A stretch of DNA of 64,000 bases from Mucidula mucida (GCA_015501055.1 JADNYV010000023.1:1-64000); one strand, 5' to 3'; positions 43,666 to 55,807 are shown, numbered from the stretch's first letter. The notes: generated from the sequence alone by a model not told the origin. Program-made: numbers and translations.

Positions 43666-45079
43666 TGGCGACGATGCTGGCCGGCGTCGGCGCTGATATC
43701 GCAGACGTTATGAGCGTAGAAAAGAAGGAGACTTGTGCAGCGTCGCCGGCATCGAGGTAGTAGGTCGGGAACAAGGCCTGAATTCGTGATTGCCTGATGG
43801 CGTGCCACTTCCTAATCAGGCCGGTGACCAATCACCCACATCCATACCTCCTTTTGGTTTGCCAGTCAGGCGCCAGTTTAACTCAAGCACCCATGTCTGA
43901 TAGCATACTTGCGCTAGACTCTCTTATTTTAGAGCAAGACGAAAAGCAGATCGTGGACATATATGACCCAGGAAATGTGCGTCACGTTTGTATCGTCTCT
44001 CACAAGTCCTCCTTGCTATCTGCCATTGTTTATGATACCCGAATCAATCTATGTTTCTTCGTCTCTTAACCTGATACGAACATCTCACTGCTCATAAATG
44101 ATCAATAACGTTGTCTTTGCGCGCGCTGTCCGAACTCTGGATATTGTACTGGTCCGTAACAGTCCTGACTATTCTAAGAATCTGCAATAATCTGAGGATT
44201 CCGTCGACCGTCAAGTAAGCGCGTATGTGGCGTCGGTGCTCCAAGGCCTTCAGTGTCTTTAGGCTTGCCGTCGCCCAGATTTTGCTGCGAGTATCAAACA
44301 GGCTGTGGCGCCGAGTCCTTGACATGCAGGGAAGCGCGCAATGCATCTGTCGTTATTGTACGTCTGAGCATGATGGTTCCAGAGCGTTAAGATCCTGAAC
44401 AACTGCCCAGCGGTCTACTACCAGATGATCCGTGACATATCAGAGAGTCCTGGTGAAGAGCGCCGGTGCGAGGTGTTGAGGTTGTTCGTGCTCTCCCGAT
44501 TCGATTGTTCAAGGCGTCACGAAACGGGCAGGAAAAGTAGCTTGTCCGTCAGTGCATCTATTCCGAGGCCCAGTTCGACGGGACGAGAGATGATGAACCT
44601 GCACTCATGAGAGGCGTTTGCATTGTTTGTTATCGCTCAAGTATGTAGACTTTATCCAGAGCATTAAGGCCATGCACGATTGGAGTGAATGCAGGCTGTC
44701 ATCCCCGCCCGGTACTTGAGATCCTAGATGCGCCAATCTCACTACAGCAATGCCTAGAGGCGGACGCGTTCGGGACCCGGATTTGACACGCTACAGCTGA
44801 GCACCATGCAGGAGAGCACGACTACTATGAAGGTATCTCAGTCGGATACGGCCACAGCTTCAAAAGTCAAAGGACACAGATCCCGTACACTGATTCCCGG
44901 AATATTAAGAATGACTTGAGAACAACGGTACCGAAACAGCAGAATCGAGACCACGTACTTGTTCTTTTGCTTTACTAAGAGAGAATTCAACGAGAATTCG
45001 ATCAGACACTTTAGAGGATATCAAGTCGCATTAGTAGGTATAGAACATGACATATGGATAATCAACTGCTCATGAAAGA
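43666..45079. other. ATG1 upstream region and relics of paired-family 3' flanks
   Basis: 43666-43823 is the ATG1 promoter shared with 33762-33920. About 44020-44160 matches 47395-47545, the 3' flank of gene F (shared TGCCATTGTTWATGATACCC and CTGATACGAACAT), although no coding part accompanies it. About 44880-45079 is the 3' flank of gene E and matches 15250-15430 inverted. The middle, 44160-44880, holds nothing recognised. Confidence 0.55.
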
Positions 45080-45632
45080 TCAAAAGCTGCGCGACGGTAC
45101 AATGCGCTTAACCTTCTCCTTCTTCTCAACAAAGTATCCCTTCCTCGTCTCCTTTAGCGTGTAACACCCCTCTGCGACGACTGATGTTGGATTCCGTATC
45201 AAAGGTGACGGCGGGTACGTGTCAAGACATCCTTGCTTCTTCATCAACTTGAGCTTCTTAGGCCGCCCTAGTCTCGCAGCACACTTGGCCGCTCGCACCA
45301 CGGGCACGTCCGTGTCAGGTGGATAGGGATTGGACGCGAAGGGGGATGTAAATGGCCATGTGATGGGTTGGAGCTTTTTCACTACTGGACGCGTGATGGG
45401 CTCAAGTTGTTTCTTAAGCGACTGCTTGAATGACACTGTAAACCATAATCAGGAGGTGGCAAATGAAATTGAAGAAAGAAAACATACACGTTGGTTTGCC
45501 ATATATGTCTTCCATGACGGCCGGGGAGTCCCAGTCGGCATAGGCTGCGCGGATTTCGGGAGCTTCTTCTATGTAGAGCGAAGGTATCACGGGAGCGCCG
45601 GGATACATAGATTTGAAACCGGTTAATCTCAT
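45080..45632 (-). CDS. Paired-family protein E (type I), unknown function
   Basis: Exon 1 (45632-45488) and exon 2 (45435-45080) give 166 residues. The protein reads MRLTGFKSMYPGAPVIPSLY, EAPEIRAAYADWDSPAVMED, SFKQSLKKQLEPITRPVVKK, DTDVPVVRAAKCAARLGRP, CLDTYPPSPLIRNPTSVV, ETRKGYFVEKKEKVKRIV and PSRSF. It differs from gene H at only a handful of residues. The frame is intact, the intron is at the usual place, and a TATA box lies at about 45697-45704. Its head-to-head partner is the type II gene at 46838. This pair is inverted relative to pairs 1 and 2. Confidence 0.82.
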
Positions 45633-46837
45633 GGTGATTTAGAGTGCGAGTGATGCGATAGTGGTGTAGGATGCATATTATCAAGTTTGCGGAAGGGTTT
45701 TTATAGTCGGTAGAGCACTGAGACTGTCGGGGAACACGTCTCGAGAAGAGAGGAGCCATTCATGTGTCGACTCAGATGGGGGTCATGTCTGAAATATGCA
45801 TAACCCTCTGCCCAGGCAAGTCGGGTGAGATCCATAGCCTCGCTCAAGAGTCTAGAGGTCCAAGCCACATCACGTTGTACTGATGTTAGTGGGAAGACCA
45901 AAGGTTCAAAATTTCTGTATGTCGCAACGTCCAAGAGCAATGGAAAGTAGACCCCGGAGAGAGTAGTTGATGATGACGAGCTGAGACAAGGAGAGCGTGA
46001 GAAAGTCAACGATCGCAAAGACTGGCCACGTCCTCTCCGCCTAAACTGGTGAAAATCGGTAATATACCCAGACAAGTAAAAGTGTAGAGGTCTAAGTCGT
46101 ATCATGCAGCAATTTAGGACCGGGGAGGCCAAAAGATCAGTCTCCAAGTTCTTGGGGTTCCATAGTTCAAGGGCAGTGCAGTTTTCATACTAAACACCGG
46201 AATGAGTAGTCTCTCCAAATGAAGACATGACGAACAGCGAGCTGAGACAGTGCGAGTGTGAGAACGTCAACGATCTGCGTCCGAGAGCAGTGAACGTCGG
46301 ACGCCAACTGACGGTATATATATATGGAAAGTGAAACCAGGTTGAGAATCTCCAGGAAAGTCATGACAAAGAGCAGAGCAAGAAAAAGAAAGCGTGGTTG
46401 TTTGCTGGTCAATATTGAAATATTGACCGCTCGATCGTTGAGTTTCTCACGCTGTCTCTGTCTCAACTCGTCATCTCACTCGCTCCGGCGTCTAAATTAT
46501 CTGCTCTTGGACTTTGCGATATGCAGACAAGTTGAACCTTTAGCTGTTGTACTAACCTTAGTACTACATGCTGTGGCTTGGCTGTCTACACTAGGCTCGA
46601 GCGAGACGTCTCAGGCTATGGATCTCACTGAACTGCACCAACTGCCTGGGCAGAGGGTAATGTGATTCCAGACATGGCCCCTCTTCACAATTATCTGAGT
46701 CGGCACAGGAATGGCTCCTCTCTTCTCGAGACGTGTTCTCCGACAGTCTCAGTGCTCTACTGACTATAGAACCCCTTCCCAAAGATTGATAATATGCACC
46801 TTACACCACTATCACTCCACTCGCACTCAAACCAACC
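45633..46837. promoter_or_regulatory. Divergent spacer of pair 3, mirrored promoter arms with central element
   Basis: TATA boxes are at about 45697-45704 (for E) and 46765-46771 (TATAGAA, for F). The CCCTCTGCCCAGGCAAGTCG block is at about 45803-45822 with its inverse at about 46641-46659. The central GACCGCTCGATCGTTG is at 46425-46440. The conserved central frame runs on the minus strand here (46466-46185), i.e. toward the type I gene as in pairs 1 and 2, but lacks the internal ATG. Confidence 0.65.
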
Positions 46838-47393
46838 ATGAGACTCACCGCTTCCAAACCTATGAACGCCAACATTCGCACGTCACCTTCCGTGGAAGGT
46901 TGCGCAGCATATGTCGACTGCGATTCCGTGGCCGTCAAACTCAGTCATGACAAAGACCACTGTACGTCTTCTTTCCTCCATTTACATTGGCGGCTCCTAA
47001 TATCAGATCGCAGTGTCATTGAGGCAATCGCTTAAGAAGCAGCTTGAGCCCATCACACGTCCACTCGTGAAAAAGCTTGAACCCATCACACGACCATTAT
47101 TATCCCCCTTCATCGTGTCAACGTCCAATCCATACCCAGCGGACACAGACGTACCCGCTGTGCGAGCGGCCAAGGCCGTCGCCAGACTAGGGCGGCCTAA
47201 GAAGTTGAGATTAATGAAAAACGAAGGTCTTGACATGTACCCGCCGTCGCCTTTGGTACGAAACCCTACGTCGCTCGTCCCAGAGGGGTGCTACACGCTC
47301 GTGGAGACGAGGAAAGGGTATTTCGTTGAGCAAAAGTCGAGGAGGAGAAGCGGTATGAAGATCAGCAGTCTGCGCCAGCGAGCATCTTTATGA
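46838..47393 (+). CDS. Paired-family protein F (type II), unknown function
   Basis: Exons 46838-46961 and 47014-47393 give 167 residues. Exon 1 is MRLTASKPMNANIRTSPSVE, then GCAAYVDCDSVAVKLSHDKD. Exon 2 has SLRQSLKKQLEPITRPLVKK, DTDVPAVRAAKAVARLGRP, LMKNEGLDMYPPSPLVRNP, ETRKGYFVEQKSRRRSGMK and the end ISSLRQRASL. This is the only intact type II copy besides gene A. Lys/Arg residues are concentrated in the last third. The 3' flank is shared with gene A and with an orphan relic at 44020-44160. Confidence 0.8.
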
Positions 47394-47740
47394 CGAAACA
47401 TACTCTCTGCCATTGTTAATGATACCCAGTCAATGTATTCCTCTTCATCTATGAATCTGATACGAACATTTTCACGGTCTTGAAACCCATCGATAACGTT
47501 GGTTTCGCAGGCGCTTGCACAACTGTTGATGTTGTACTGTAATTCCGTAAGTTCGACATTGCAGAGAAACACGCGATGCATGCAGTGTCTCTATTGTACT
47601 TAGCCAAGAAGCTGACTGAGATCGCGGCTCACGACACGAGGTGTTCCCGCGGATGTTCAAGAAATGTACCGTTCTTTCGCGCGCTCCCATTCGAGTGTCG
47701 CTGAAGAGAGCAAAAATTACCTATCGCACTGCCAAAACAT
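47394..47740. other. 3' flank of gene F
   Basis: The first 170 bp are shared (inverted) with 8330-8480 and (direct) with 44020-44160. Nothing else is seen before the tRNA gene. Confidence 0.5.
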
Positions 47741-47834
47741 GCTCACGCCCAGGATTGAACTGGAGACCCTTGCATACTGCCAAGAGGTATTTTAACCGCA
47801 TAAGTACAATGCTCTACCACTGAGCTACGCGAGC
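47741..47834 (-). tRNA. tRNA-Ile (anticodon UAU) with a 23-nt intron
   Basis: The minus strand folds as a tRNA. The acceptor is GCTCGCG/CGTGAGC, the D arm GCTC..GAGC, the anticodon stem TTGTA/TGCAA, and the T arm TCCAG/CTGGG with loop TTCAATC. The anticodon loop begins CTTATG, so bases 34-36 are TAT. A 23-nt intron sits one base 3' of the anticodon, the standard position. A-box (TAGCTCAGTGG) and B-box (GTTCAATCC) are present, and TTTT follows 4 bases after the 3' end. It reads AUA codons. The 5' half closely resembles the yeast tRNA-Ile(UAU), which also has an intron. Confidence 0.93.
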
Positions 47835-47908
47835 ATTGAAGGTTAAGGCAAAGTGACGTATATAATCATGGAGTCGAATTTTGTTGACATTTTACTTCAG
47901 TATTCACC

Positions 47909-49812
47909 TTAAGCATTACACGCCTGATATAATTCCGCACCCGTCCCAACCATATCGTCGATATCTAATAACACCGTCAGCAACAAGAATTGAAATTCGG
48001 AAATTGCACAAACAGGATATCCACTCATCCATGGCGATCATATCGAGCGTTCTAAGAGGCGTCGAGGTAACAATCGGCTGGCCGCTCCAAAGCACACGAA
48101 TGTAGTATGCGGAATCCTTGCTGTATAGCTCGAATACAACTTCAGATCCCCTGAAGGACGAATCAGCTCCATGTCCTGCAGCGGGAGGAGGAAACGCACA
48201 TTCCAGGCCACACCATATGGTCCACTTGCAGGAAACCGAGGAGAGCTGATATCGATCCGTCGTGCCCAACGTTGTGAAAGTATTTGATCTATTCGACTTT
48301 GAGCACGGAAGGTAATTTGGACTAGAAGACCAGGATCTCACCGGATTCGTGCCACTCCTCGCGGTATTGAGGTGCTCCTTAAGCTCCAGCAGCCACGCAC
48401 CAAACACCATGGTGCTATACACCGTAGAGTTGGCAGAGTCTCGGTAGATATACGAGTATTCCCAGTTTCCCAGACGATAAACATTGTTCGCCTGTCAATT
48501 CAGATTGATTTAGGAACCGAAATTGAGAACAAACATACCTCGTCCTGCGTTACACATAAGCTCGTATCGTTGACACTACATGGCAGAGAGAAACCATGGC
48601 ACTGCTTAGCGCTCAGATTATCGTAATAACTAGAAATGGAAGGAGGATTCAAAACTCGAGTGCATAGTTTGGCTGTCACTTACTGATCAAACCATGTATG
48701 CCACCCAGCCGTATCCTCGCTGTCAATACCCGACACGGCATCAAGCTTCTCGTACAACGACGCAGCGGCTTCCAAATGGCCCGTCCAAACTCCACCGTCA
48801 CCTGCGCCCTTGTCGGTGATGCCAGGCTTCACCAAATTATCGCATGGATCAAGACTTGGTTCCAAGGAGTCAATACCATCGCGTTCAATGTGAACTTCGG
48901 CATTATGGGTATCAGGAAACAATCCACGGACGAGTCCTCCGGCGACTTGGGACGTGATAACATTGTTCGTGACGCGTACAAGCGCCGCAGATGTTTCGAG
49001 CTTGGAGCTCAGATTGAGCCGACGCGCGTAGACTTTGCGGAGATCCTGTATCAAAGCTCAGAATCGCAAAGGAGACTCCGCGGGTACGACCTACGACACC
49101 GTGGATATACGCGTCCCAAAGACCTTCAGTGGTGATTTGTGGAAATTGACAACTAGTAAGGGAAGTAAGGACAAATGCATGTGAAGTTTCTTGAAGGAAA
49201 CGCACGTCGAATCAACGAATCCAGGACCGACAGTCGACGTCCAAGGGTTCTCGGCCGAGCCATACGCTTGCCACTATCGATAGCATTATCCCTGAGGGCG
49301 CTCCACAAGACGGTGGGCATCGCACCTGAATTTCAGCAACCCGCGGGCCAGTCGTACTGCAAATGCTTTATTGTCGCGATAGCAAATTTACTACTAAGAA
49401 GGAGACGTACCTCTTCGCATAATGAACAGGCCCTGAACCTTCACAGCTCCACGAAACGTCCTCTTTAAAGAACGTGTTCGAGCCGTATGGCGTCCGCTTA
49501 TGATGTCTCTGTATGACCTCGACGTACTCGAGGGTATATTTATCCGAGGGCGTTCTGTAGATCCCAATAAGATAACGTCGTTCTCATTATCTCGCCTACT
49601 CGCATGTACTCCCTGGCGCGCACATGCGGCATATTGCACCAATTGTAAACGCCGTAGAGCGCGTCAGGCGTCTGTGACGAGTTAAAGATACCAGGCGCGT
49701 CGGTTGTGCCGTTCATGACATAGGAGATGTTCGTGGTCGTGGACGGGGCATAGTGTATGGGATTGAAGGCATAGCTGGCACCCGCACTGAGGAGAAGGAC
49801 AGCGACGAACAT
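47909..49812 (-). CDS. Secreted histidine acid phosphatase-type protein
   Basis: About ten short introns must be removed; the reading joins well throughout. MFVAVLLLSAGASYAFNP is a signal peptide. Then come GTYNWCNMPH-like YGVYNWCNMPHVRARE, and YTLEYVEVIQRHHKRTPYGS with the R-H-x-x-R-x-P catalytic core (RHHKRTP). Further on are DVSWSCEGSGPVHYAK, WQAYGSAENPWTSTVGPGF, CQFPQITTEGLWDAYIHG, RVTNNVITSQVAGGLVRGLF, YRLGNWEYSYIYRDSANSTV and the HD pair in YFHNVGHDGSISALLGFLQ. It ends YIDDMVGTGAELYQACNA at 47909-47911. The family contains phytases, acid phosphatases and the Dictyostelium counting factor 60; substrate is unknown. His in place of Gly after the catalytic His is usual in this fungal subgroup. 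No frame break was found. Confidence 0.82.
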
Positions 49813-50494
49813 GGATGGCGGCGGAAGGATGACCGTGATGGTAAGAGGTAAACCCTTTTGAAGAAGAACATCGTTACACGTGCGTCCGTCACTCTTGAAT
49901 TTTGATTAGCTTCCACGAAATCTAGGAGAAACGTTCCACGCCGTCCACCTGATGGCAAGGTGGCGACGGGCCGGTGAGAACAGGTAGCGATAAACGTACG
50001 AACTTGATTGAACAAGGGGTAGAACTAAAGCTATCAGAGGCTATCAGTCGCGTTTGTGGCAGTGATCAAACTTCTTACCCAAATTAATGAAGTTGTGTAC
50101 AAGAATGAATCTCCGAGCTCACCCACATACTTATGAACTACATAGATACATGGCCCTACGTCGGCTTCTCCCCCAAAAGAAAATCGGATATCTTGAAGAA
50201 CCGACAAAGGAGACGTTTTCTGTTCACTTCTTCGCATGAGTGCGCCCGCAAGTGTTTGCTGAATCTAACTAAGCCTGGAGGATCCTGCCTCGCATTCACA
50301 GTCATAAACATGTTAACTCCGTGTCTGGCGGGGGTTCGAACAACAGCCTTTGCTCACAGCAATGGAAGGATAGCACAGCGAAGACGAATCTATAACCAAC
50401 ATCGTGTACACGAAGGCTATCCTATTAAATTAAGAATTATGAACCATCCAAAAAACAAGATGCATAGACATTAAAGAAATCTGTACCAAATCCA
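49813..50494. other. Intergenic, nothing recognised
   Basis: This interval is the phosphatase promoter and 3' flank of the GLO3-type gene. The open frame at 50133-50474 (+) has no domain or splice support. Confidence 0.5.
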
Positions 50495-52073
50495 TTACCG
50501 CTCAGACATTTGGGCGAGATAGTCGGAGAGCTGTCCCACGTATTAAACAACATCCCAAAACGAGTGACAACGAACATACCTTCAACGCCCCAGTTCTGAT
50601 ATTATCAGAGATATTTTGCACATCAGGATTAGCCATTAACCGCTGCATCGCTTCCCTAGCAGCCGATTCCAATGCGGCCAGTCCATCGTCGTCGCGCGCC
50701 GGTAGCGCCTCCTCCTCTTCCCTCCCAAAGTACGCATTCGAGGAAATCGATGTCGCCCCTTGGAACGACTGCAAACGCGTCTGCGCTTCGGCAACAGCAT
50801 TCGGGTCATACGAGTTCCGCCCAAAATACATATCGGACGAGATGGCTTTCTGACTGCCAAACTTGTCCCGTGCAGTGGTAGGAGAATCGTCAGCCACCTT
50901 GGAAGCTGGCGGAGGAGCAGCGGCCATGGCAGCTGCACCGGATCCAGGGATGGCACCAAATCCTAAACGGGGGAACGCAGCAGCACGCTGAGCATCTGCG
51001 GCTGGGTTGCTCTTCTTAGTGGTCGTTGTCGTAGACGAGCCATAGTTGGACTTGGGTCCAATCTCCAAAGCAGCTTTCACGGCGGCAGCCTCCTTCCGCA
51101 CTTTCTCCTCTTCTTCCTCGCGCTGCCGGTCGTACCCAAGCTGCTTGATCCGCTCTGCCTCCTCAAGCGCCTTTTTTTCTGCGGCGGCGAAATCAACCGG
51201 TTTAGTCTTGGACGCACCAAGACCCAGCTTCGACTTCTTTGGTGCTGAAGAAGACGAAGACACGGATGAGGCAGAGTTAAGACGGGAGGTTGCTCCAAGC
51301 TTGGTAGTACGTGCTGCAGAGGATGATATTGTCCGTGGAGCAGCAGGCTTCTCGACAGGCGGTGCAGCCGGAGACGGTGTCCTGCCAATGATAGGCGGTG
51401 TAGATATACGCGGTGTACCCGGGTTGGACGGCTTTGGCGTTGACGGTTTCGACCATGATTCGAAAAAGTCGTCCTCAGTCTGCTCTTTCGGGGCTGCAGG
51501 TGCCTCCACGCCTTCGACAACAATGCCTTGAGGGAATCTGCAATTTATTTAGTATTTTACATACTCGCCCAACCTAGATACACACTTTGTAGCGTCCTCC
51601 TTGACTCGTCTCGCTAGTTCCTCCTTGTACAATTCAGCGACGCGACTCGAGTACTTTTTGCGTGTGTCGGCGTCGTTCAATAGTGATGATCCACCGTGCT
51701 TCGTGAAGAACTCGGTGGCAGATAAGTTTCCGCCAATCTTCATGTTGCGAAGCTGGGAAAGCTGCCATGTATCGAGATTGGTTGATCTGTATCGCTTGAG
51801 ACCGTGCCGGTATATTCCAGCGAAGGAGGTGCGCACCGGACAAAGGAGATATGCACGCCCATGTTTCTGTGATTACTGGAGCAGTCCAAGCAGATGTAAA
51901 CGCCGAATGTTACGCTCGACCAGGTGGGATTCCGCGCATTGCAGTCAAAACAGACCTGTTTGAGATGAGGAAAAGTCGCCAGTGGTGAATGAAATCATGC
52001 CTACCTTGTTCGCCTTTTGTGCGCGCAATACCTTGAACACTTGTTCCGTTTCCTGCTTGGTTGGCTCAGCCAT
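50495..52073 (-). CDS. glo3: ARF GTPase-activating protein, GLO3/ARFGAP2-3 type
   Basis: The N-terminal ArfGAP zinc finger is complete: [20 protein letters not shown] then [20 protein letters not shown], i.e. C-x2-C-x16-C-x2-C with the catalytic Arg in the last stretch. It continues [18 protein letters not shown] and [20 protein letters not shown]. The rest is the Glo3 regulatory part: a Pro/Ser-rich segment, a Lys/Glu coiled stretch ([20 protein letters not shown]), and the GRM-like motifs [13 protein letters not shown] and [12 protein letters not shown], which mark Glo3/ARFGAP2/3 rather than Gcs1. It acts on ARF1 at the Golgi with COPI. Start 52073 ([20 protein letters not shown]) and the short last exon ([11 protein letters not shown], stop 50495-50497) give about 440 residues. 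At least four introns. Confidence 0.93.
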
Positions 52074-53999
52074 TTTGATATGTAAGATGGTGGTCGATGA
52101 GGAAAGGATTACACGTCGAGGTTTTTCCATTTTGGGATTCTCATCCCGGCCGGAGTTTGCCGTAAAAGCTCCTGACGAACGACCAACCATCTCATCCTCA
52201 TACCACTAGGCCTGTATCGTTGAGGCCATGATCCTCCAATGCATACGTGCTTAACGTCCCTCGAAGACTCTCAGGCCGCCTGCATTCATGAACAACCCGC
52301 AAAGTGACGGGTTTATCACTACTGATTGTTCGCTCTGTTACCTAAAACCAACATTTAAAGCTCAACGCCGATGCGCACCTTCCTGCAAAACATCATCAAT
52401 TCTCGCGATTTCGCTTGTGGCCATCCCTTTCGCGCCGGATATGTTTTCTACTCGACGGGTTCGTCATCGCGTGTGAAGGTTGGTTGTAGGCACGACGCAT
52501 ATATTCAATTGGATATCGGCCGTTCTTGAATACACCGGTAAGTTCTGTTGGTTTTTCGATAGCAGGGCTCTCGTCAATCGACTCTGATGTAGCCTTCAAG
52601 ACCTAGTTGTTGTAACATTATCGACGTTGTCATCTATCGTCGCTACTTTTGGACTAATCAACAATCTTCTCATTTCATTCTTGACGATAGGAAGAATATC
52701 ATGGATGATCAGGATAGGGTATCTCGGTGGAGCGACGCTCAGGGCGCAAGTTTGCGATCCGGGGAGGGCGGAGACGACATCGAGGCTATGTGTCCTCGCG
52801 GAGGTCAACTCGCAGCGGTCATCGTTGAATTCCGATGGTTATTTTGAATTCCCTTCCGATGGTCCCGGGACGCAGCTCGTTTGGTGCGCACACTCCGAAT
52901 TCAGAAAGAGGTGATTATTCGCCCAGACCCTGTTTCTCGATGCAGAGGCACCGAAAGACTCAAGAGTCCTTCTGCGAGCTCGGCAGGTTCAGCGCATTTC
53001 AGGACTGCGTTCCCTTCTGTGAGTAAGTATCATTCGCCGCCGAGCTGGGTCTGGATCCTCGACGCGGGTGGTCAAGCAAATGCAACCGCGACCGATGCAT
53101 CGCCGTTCGAATTCGTCGCTGCAGAGTCCGCCTTAGTCAAGGCCCACGAGTAGAGGGCTATAGGACAGGCTCGTCATTTCGACCACATTCACGGCGCTCG
53201 ATGGATGAGACGCCCAGGCGGATGGGGTCCGGAAACTCATTTCTCTTGGCGTCGAAGAGGCGGGGCTTGTTCACTACGACCAGTAGTAGCATTGGGCAGT
53301 CGAGCTGGAAGAACTCGTGGGGATCAGAGCCGCCTCTGGGTGGCAAACGCGTACAGCAAAGACACCTGTCGAGGTCCTCTCAATATCACCCTCCCCCCCC
53401 GTCGAAAGTAGTTCTACCGGGACGTGTCCTCCGGCCGACAGTCGCTGAGCCTTGGGGATGAAAGCGACTGGGTGGATGAAGACGACGACGATGTGCCGTA
53501 CGCGGGTGGGTGGCGCTGTCGCATGCTGTGGCGTCGTCGTCCGCGACGCTTGAGTCGACGGTGACGCTTTCCCCAGCGCCGCGGGGTCACCGCTCGAATA
53601 AGCGGACGACGGGGGCGGCAAAGCGAGGTGGAAGGGACATTCGACTTCTGGCGGGCGTCGGTGGAGGCGCCTCGGCCGGAGAGTCGTGGTGGGCGGCGGC
53701 AGTTGCCTCCTGGGCGGTCTGGGTCGGCGTTTCGCCAGCCGATTGAGGATGAGGATGAGGATGAAGAGTAGGGGTGGTTTCTTACAATGGATTGATTATA
53801 CAGTACTAATTACTTGCTCTTTTTTCGTTACCGAACTTTCGACGCTCGTTTTTCGATTTGGTTAGAATACAGTTCTCTTTGTCTGTTGTTTATTTTGGTG
53901 GACCATCCTACTCTGTATATAGCATTGGCAATGATTTTTTATCTGTCTGATTAGGCCAAGCTGATCAACTCGCGAACTTGGAATTGTCCTTGCCGACGC
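52074..53999. other. Unresolved region, GC-rich with Ser/Arg-rich open frames
   Basis: Plus-strand open pieces (e.g. from ATG 52698, from 53201 and from 53510) are rich in Ser, Arg, Pro and Gly and differ in frame. A C-run lies near 53392-53400. They could be exons of a disordered protein or of a decayed gene, but I find no domain and no convincing splice path. I therefore do not call a gene. Confidence 0.3.
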
Positions 54000-54130
54000 T
54001 CGGTGTGGAGTACGTTCGCTTTCGGGCGACATCACGCCTCATAACTTGTGAAAGAGACACCGACAGCGCCGGAGTATACTCACGCCACGTGTATTACTAA
54101 TGACTTCGCGAAGTTGTAATGTGTACATTT
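54000..54130 (+). pseudogene. Decayed relic of the 55-residue gene 3' flank
   Basis: CGGGCGACATCACGCCTCAT resembles CGGGCGACATCGAGCCTCAT of copy 2 at about 36741. Downstream pieces (CGCCACGTGTATTACTAATG; GTAATGTGTACAT) follow in the same order as 36827-36910. No exon 1 or 2 is present. Confidence 0.45.
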
Positions 54131-54264
54131 CAACAGATTGAAGTGAGAGTTGTGTTAATTCTTCCAATTACTGCACGGACTACTCAGTCATCGATGGACA
54201 AAGAGAAGATGTTGGAAGAAGAATTGATAAATCAAGAAATAACAAGTGGTATAGTTATGAAGAG

Positions 54265-54812
54265 TCAGAAGCTGCGCGACGGCACAATGCGCTTCACCTT
54301 CTCCTTTTTCTCAACAAAATATCCCTTCCTCGTCTCCTTCATCGTGTAACACCCCTCTGCGACGACTGACGTTGGGTTCCGTATCAAAGGTGACGGCGGG
54401 TACGTGTCAAGACATCCTTGCTTCTTCATCATCTTAAGCTTCTTAGGCCGCCCTAGTCTCGCAACACACTTGGCCGCGCGCACCACGGGCACGTCCGTGT
54501 CAGGTGGATAGGGATTGGACGCGAAGGGGGATAAAAAGGGCCGTGTGATGGGTTGGAGCTTTTTCACGAGTGGACGTGTGATGGGCTCAAGCTGCTTCTT
54601 AAGCGTTTGCTTGAATGACACTGTATCCATTATCAGGAGGGGAAGACATTGGGGAAAGAACACATACATTGAGGTTTGCCATATATGTCTTCCATGACGG
54701 CCGGGGAGTCCCAGTCAACATAGGCTGCGCGAATTTCGGGAGCTTCTTCTATGTAGAGCGAAGGTATCACGGGAGCGCCGGGATACATAGATTTGAAACC
54801 GGTTAATCTCAT
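54265..54812 (-). CDS. Paired-family protein G (type I), unknown function
   Basis: Exon 1 (54812-54668) and exon 2 (54620-54265) give 166 residues. It reads MRLTGFKSMYPGAPVIPSLY, EAPEIRAAYVDWDSPAVMED, IYGKPQ, SFKQTLKKQLEPITRPLVKK, DTDVPVVRAAKCVARLGRP, KLKMMKKQGCLDTYPPSPL, ETRKGYFVEKKEKVKRIV and PSRSF. The frame is intact. The partner at 55808 is also type I, unlike the mixed pairs. The TATA box lies at about 54877-54884. Confidence 0.82.
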
Positions 54813-55807
54813 GGTGATTTAGAGTGCGAGTGATGCGATAGTGGTGTAAGATGCATATTATCAAGTTTGCGGAAGGGTTTTTATAGTCGGTAGAGCACTG
54901 AGACTGTCGGGGAACACGTCTCGAGAAGAGAGGAGCCATTCTTGTGTCGACTCAGATGGGGGTCATGTCTGAAATATGCATAACCCTCTGCCCAGGCAAG
55001 TCGGTGAGATCCAGCGACGCCTTCTCCGCCCAAACGCCTGCTCATGCAAATCGGCAACGCAGTTGTTCATTCAGAATGTGGAGGTCGAAACAATGCCAAT
55101 ATCTAGATATGCCAAAGGCCAGTTCTCAAGGCGTTCCGAAGTCCAAGGGCAGTGCACTTTACATAAACGCCGGAATGAGTAGTCTCTCCGAATGCAGACA
55201 TGACGAGCTGAGACAGTGCGAGTGTGAGAACGTCAACGATCGCAGTCAGGGATCAGCGTCCGAGAGCCGGTGCAGGTTGAACGTCGGACGCCCTCTTACG
55301 GTGTACACATGGTGAAACCAGATTGAGACTCTCCAGGATAGTCATGATGAAGAGCAGAGCAAGAAAAGAAAGCGTGGATGTTTGGTGGTCCATATTGACC
55401 GCTCGATCGTTGCATGTCTCACGCTCCTCTCTCTCAACTCGTCATCTCATCCTCCGGCGTCTAAAGTCTATTGCTCCTGGACTTTGCGATACACGGACAA
55501 TCCAAACCTTTAGCTTTCGTACTAAACATCGGGACTACATGGCGTGGCTTGGAGCTTTACTACAGTGCAGTACACTCTCGAGCGAGGAGGCTACTATGGA
55601 TCTCGCCGACTCGCCTGGGCAGAGGGTTATGCGTACTACAGACATGGCCCCTCTTCACAACCATCTGAGTCGACACAGGAATGGCTCCTCTCTTCTCGAG
55701 ACGTGTTCCCCGACAGTCTCAGTGCTCTACCGACTATAAAAACCCTTCCGCAAACTTGATAATATGCATCTTACACCACTATCGCATCACTCGTACTCTA
55801 ATTCACC
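54813..55807. promoter_or_regulatory. Divergent spacer of pair 4, mirrored promoter arms with central element
   Basis: TATA boxes are at about 54877-54884 and 55735-55741. The CCCTCTGCCCAGGCAAGTCG block is at about 54983-55002, with its inverse at about 55608-55628. The central GACCGCTCGATCGTTG is at 55397-55412. The central small frame is on the minus strand, opening MDHQTSTLSFLALLFIMTIL from about 55393 and ending after about 50 codons. Confidence 0.65.

Noticed and set aside
53156..53750. Gene with Ser/Arg-rich frames
   Set aside because: Several short frames with no common splice path, no domain and GC-rich low complexity; kept only as an unresolved region.
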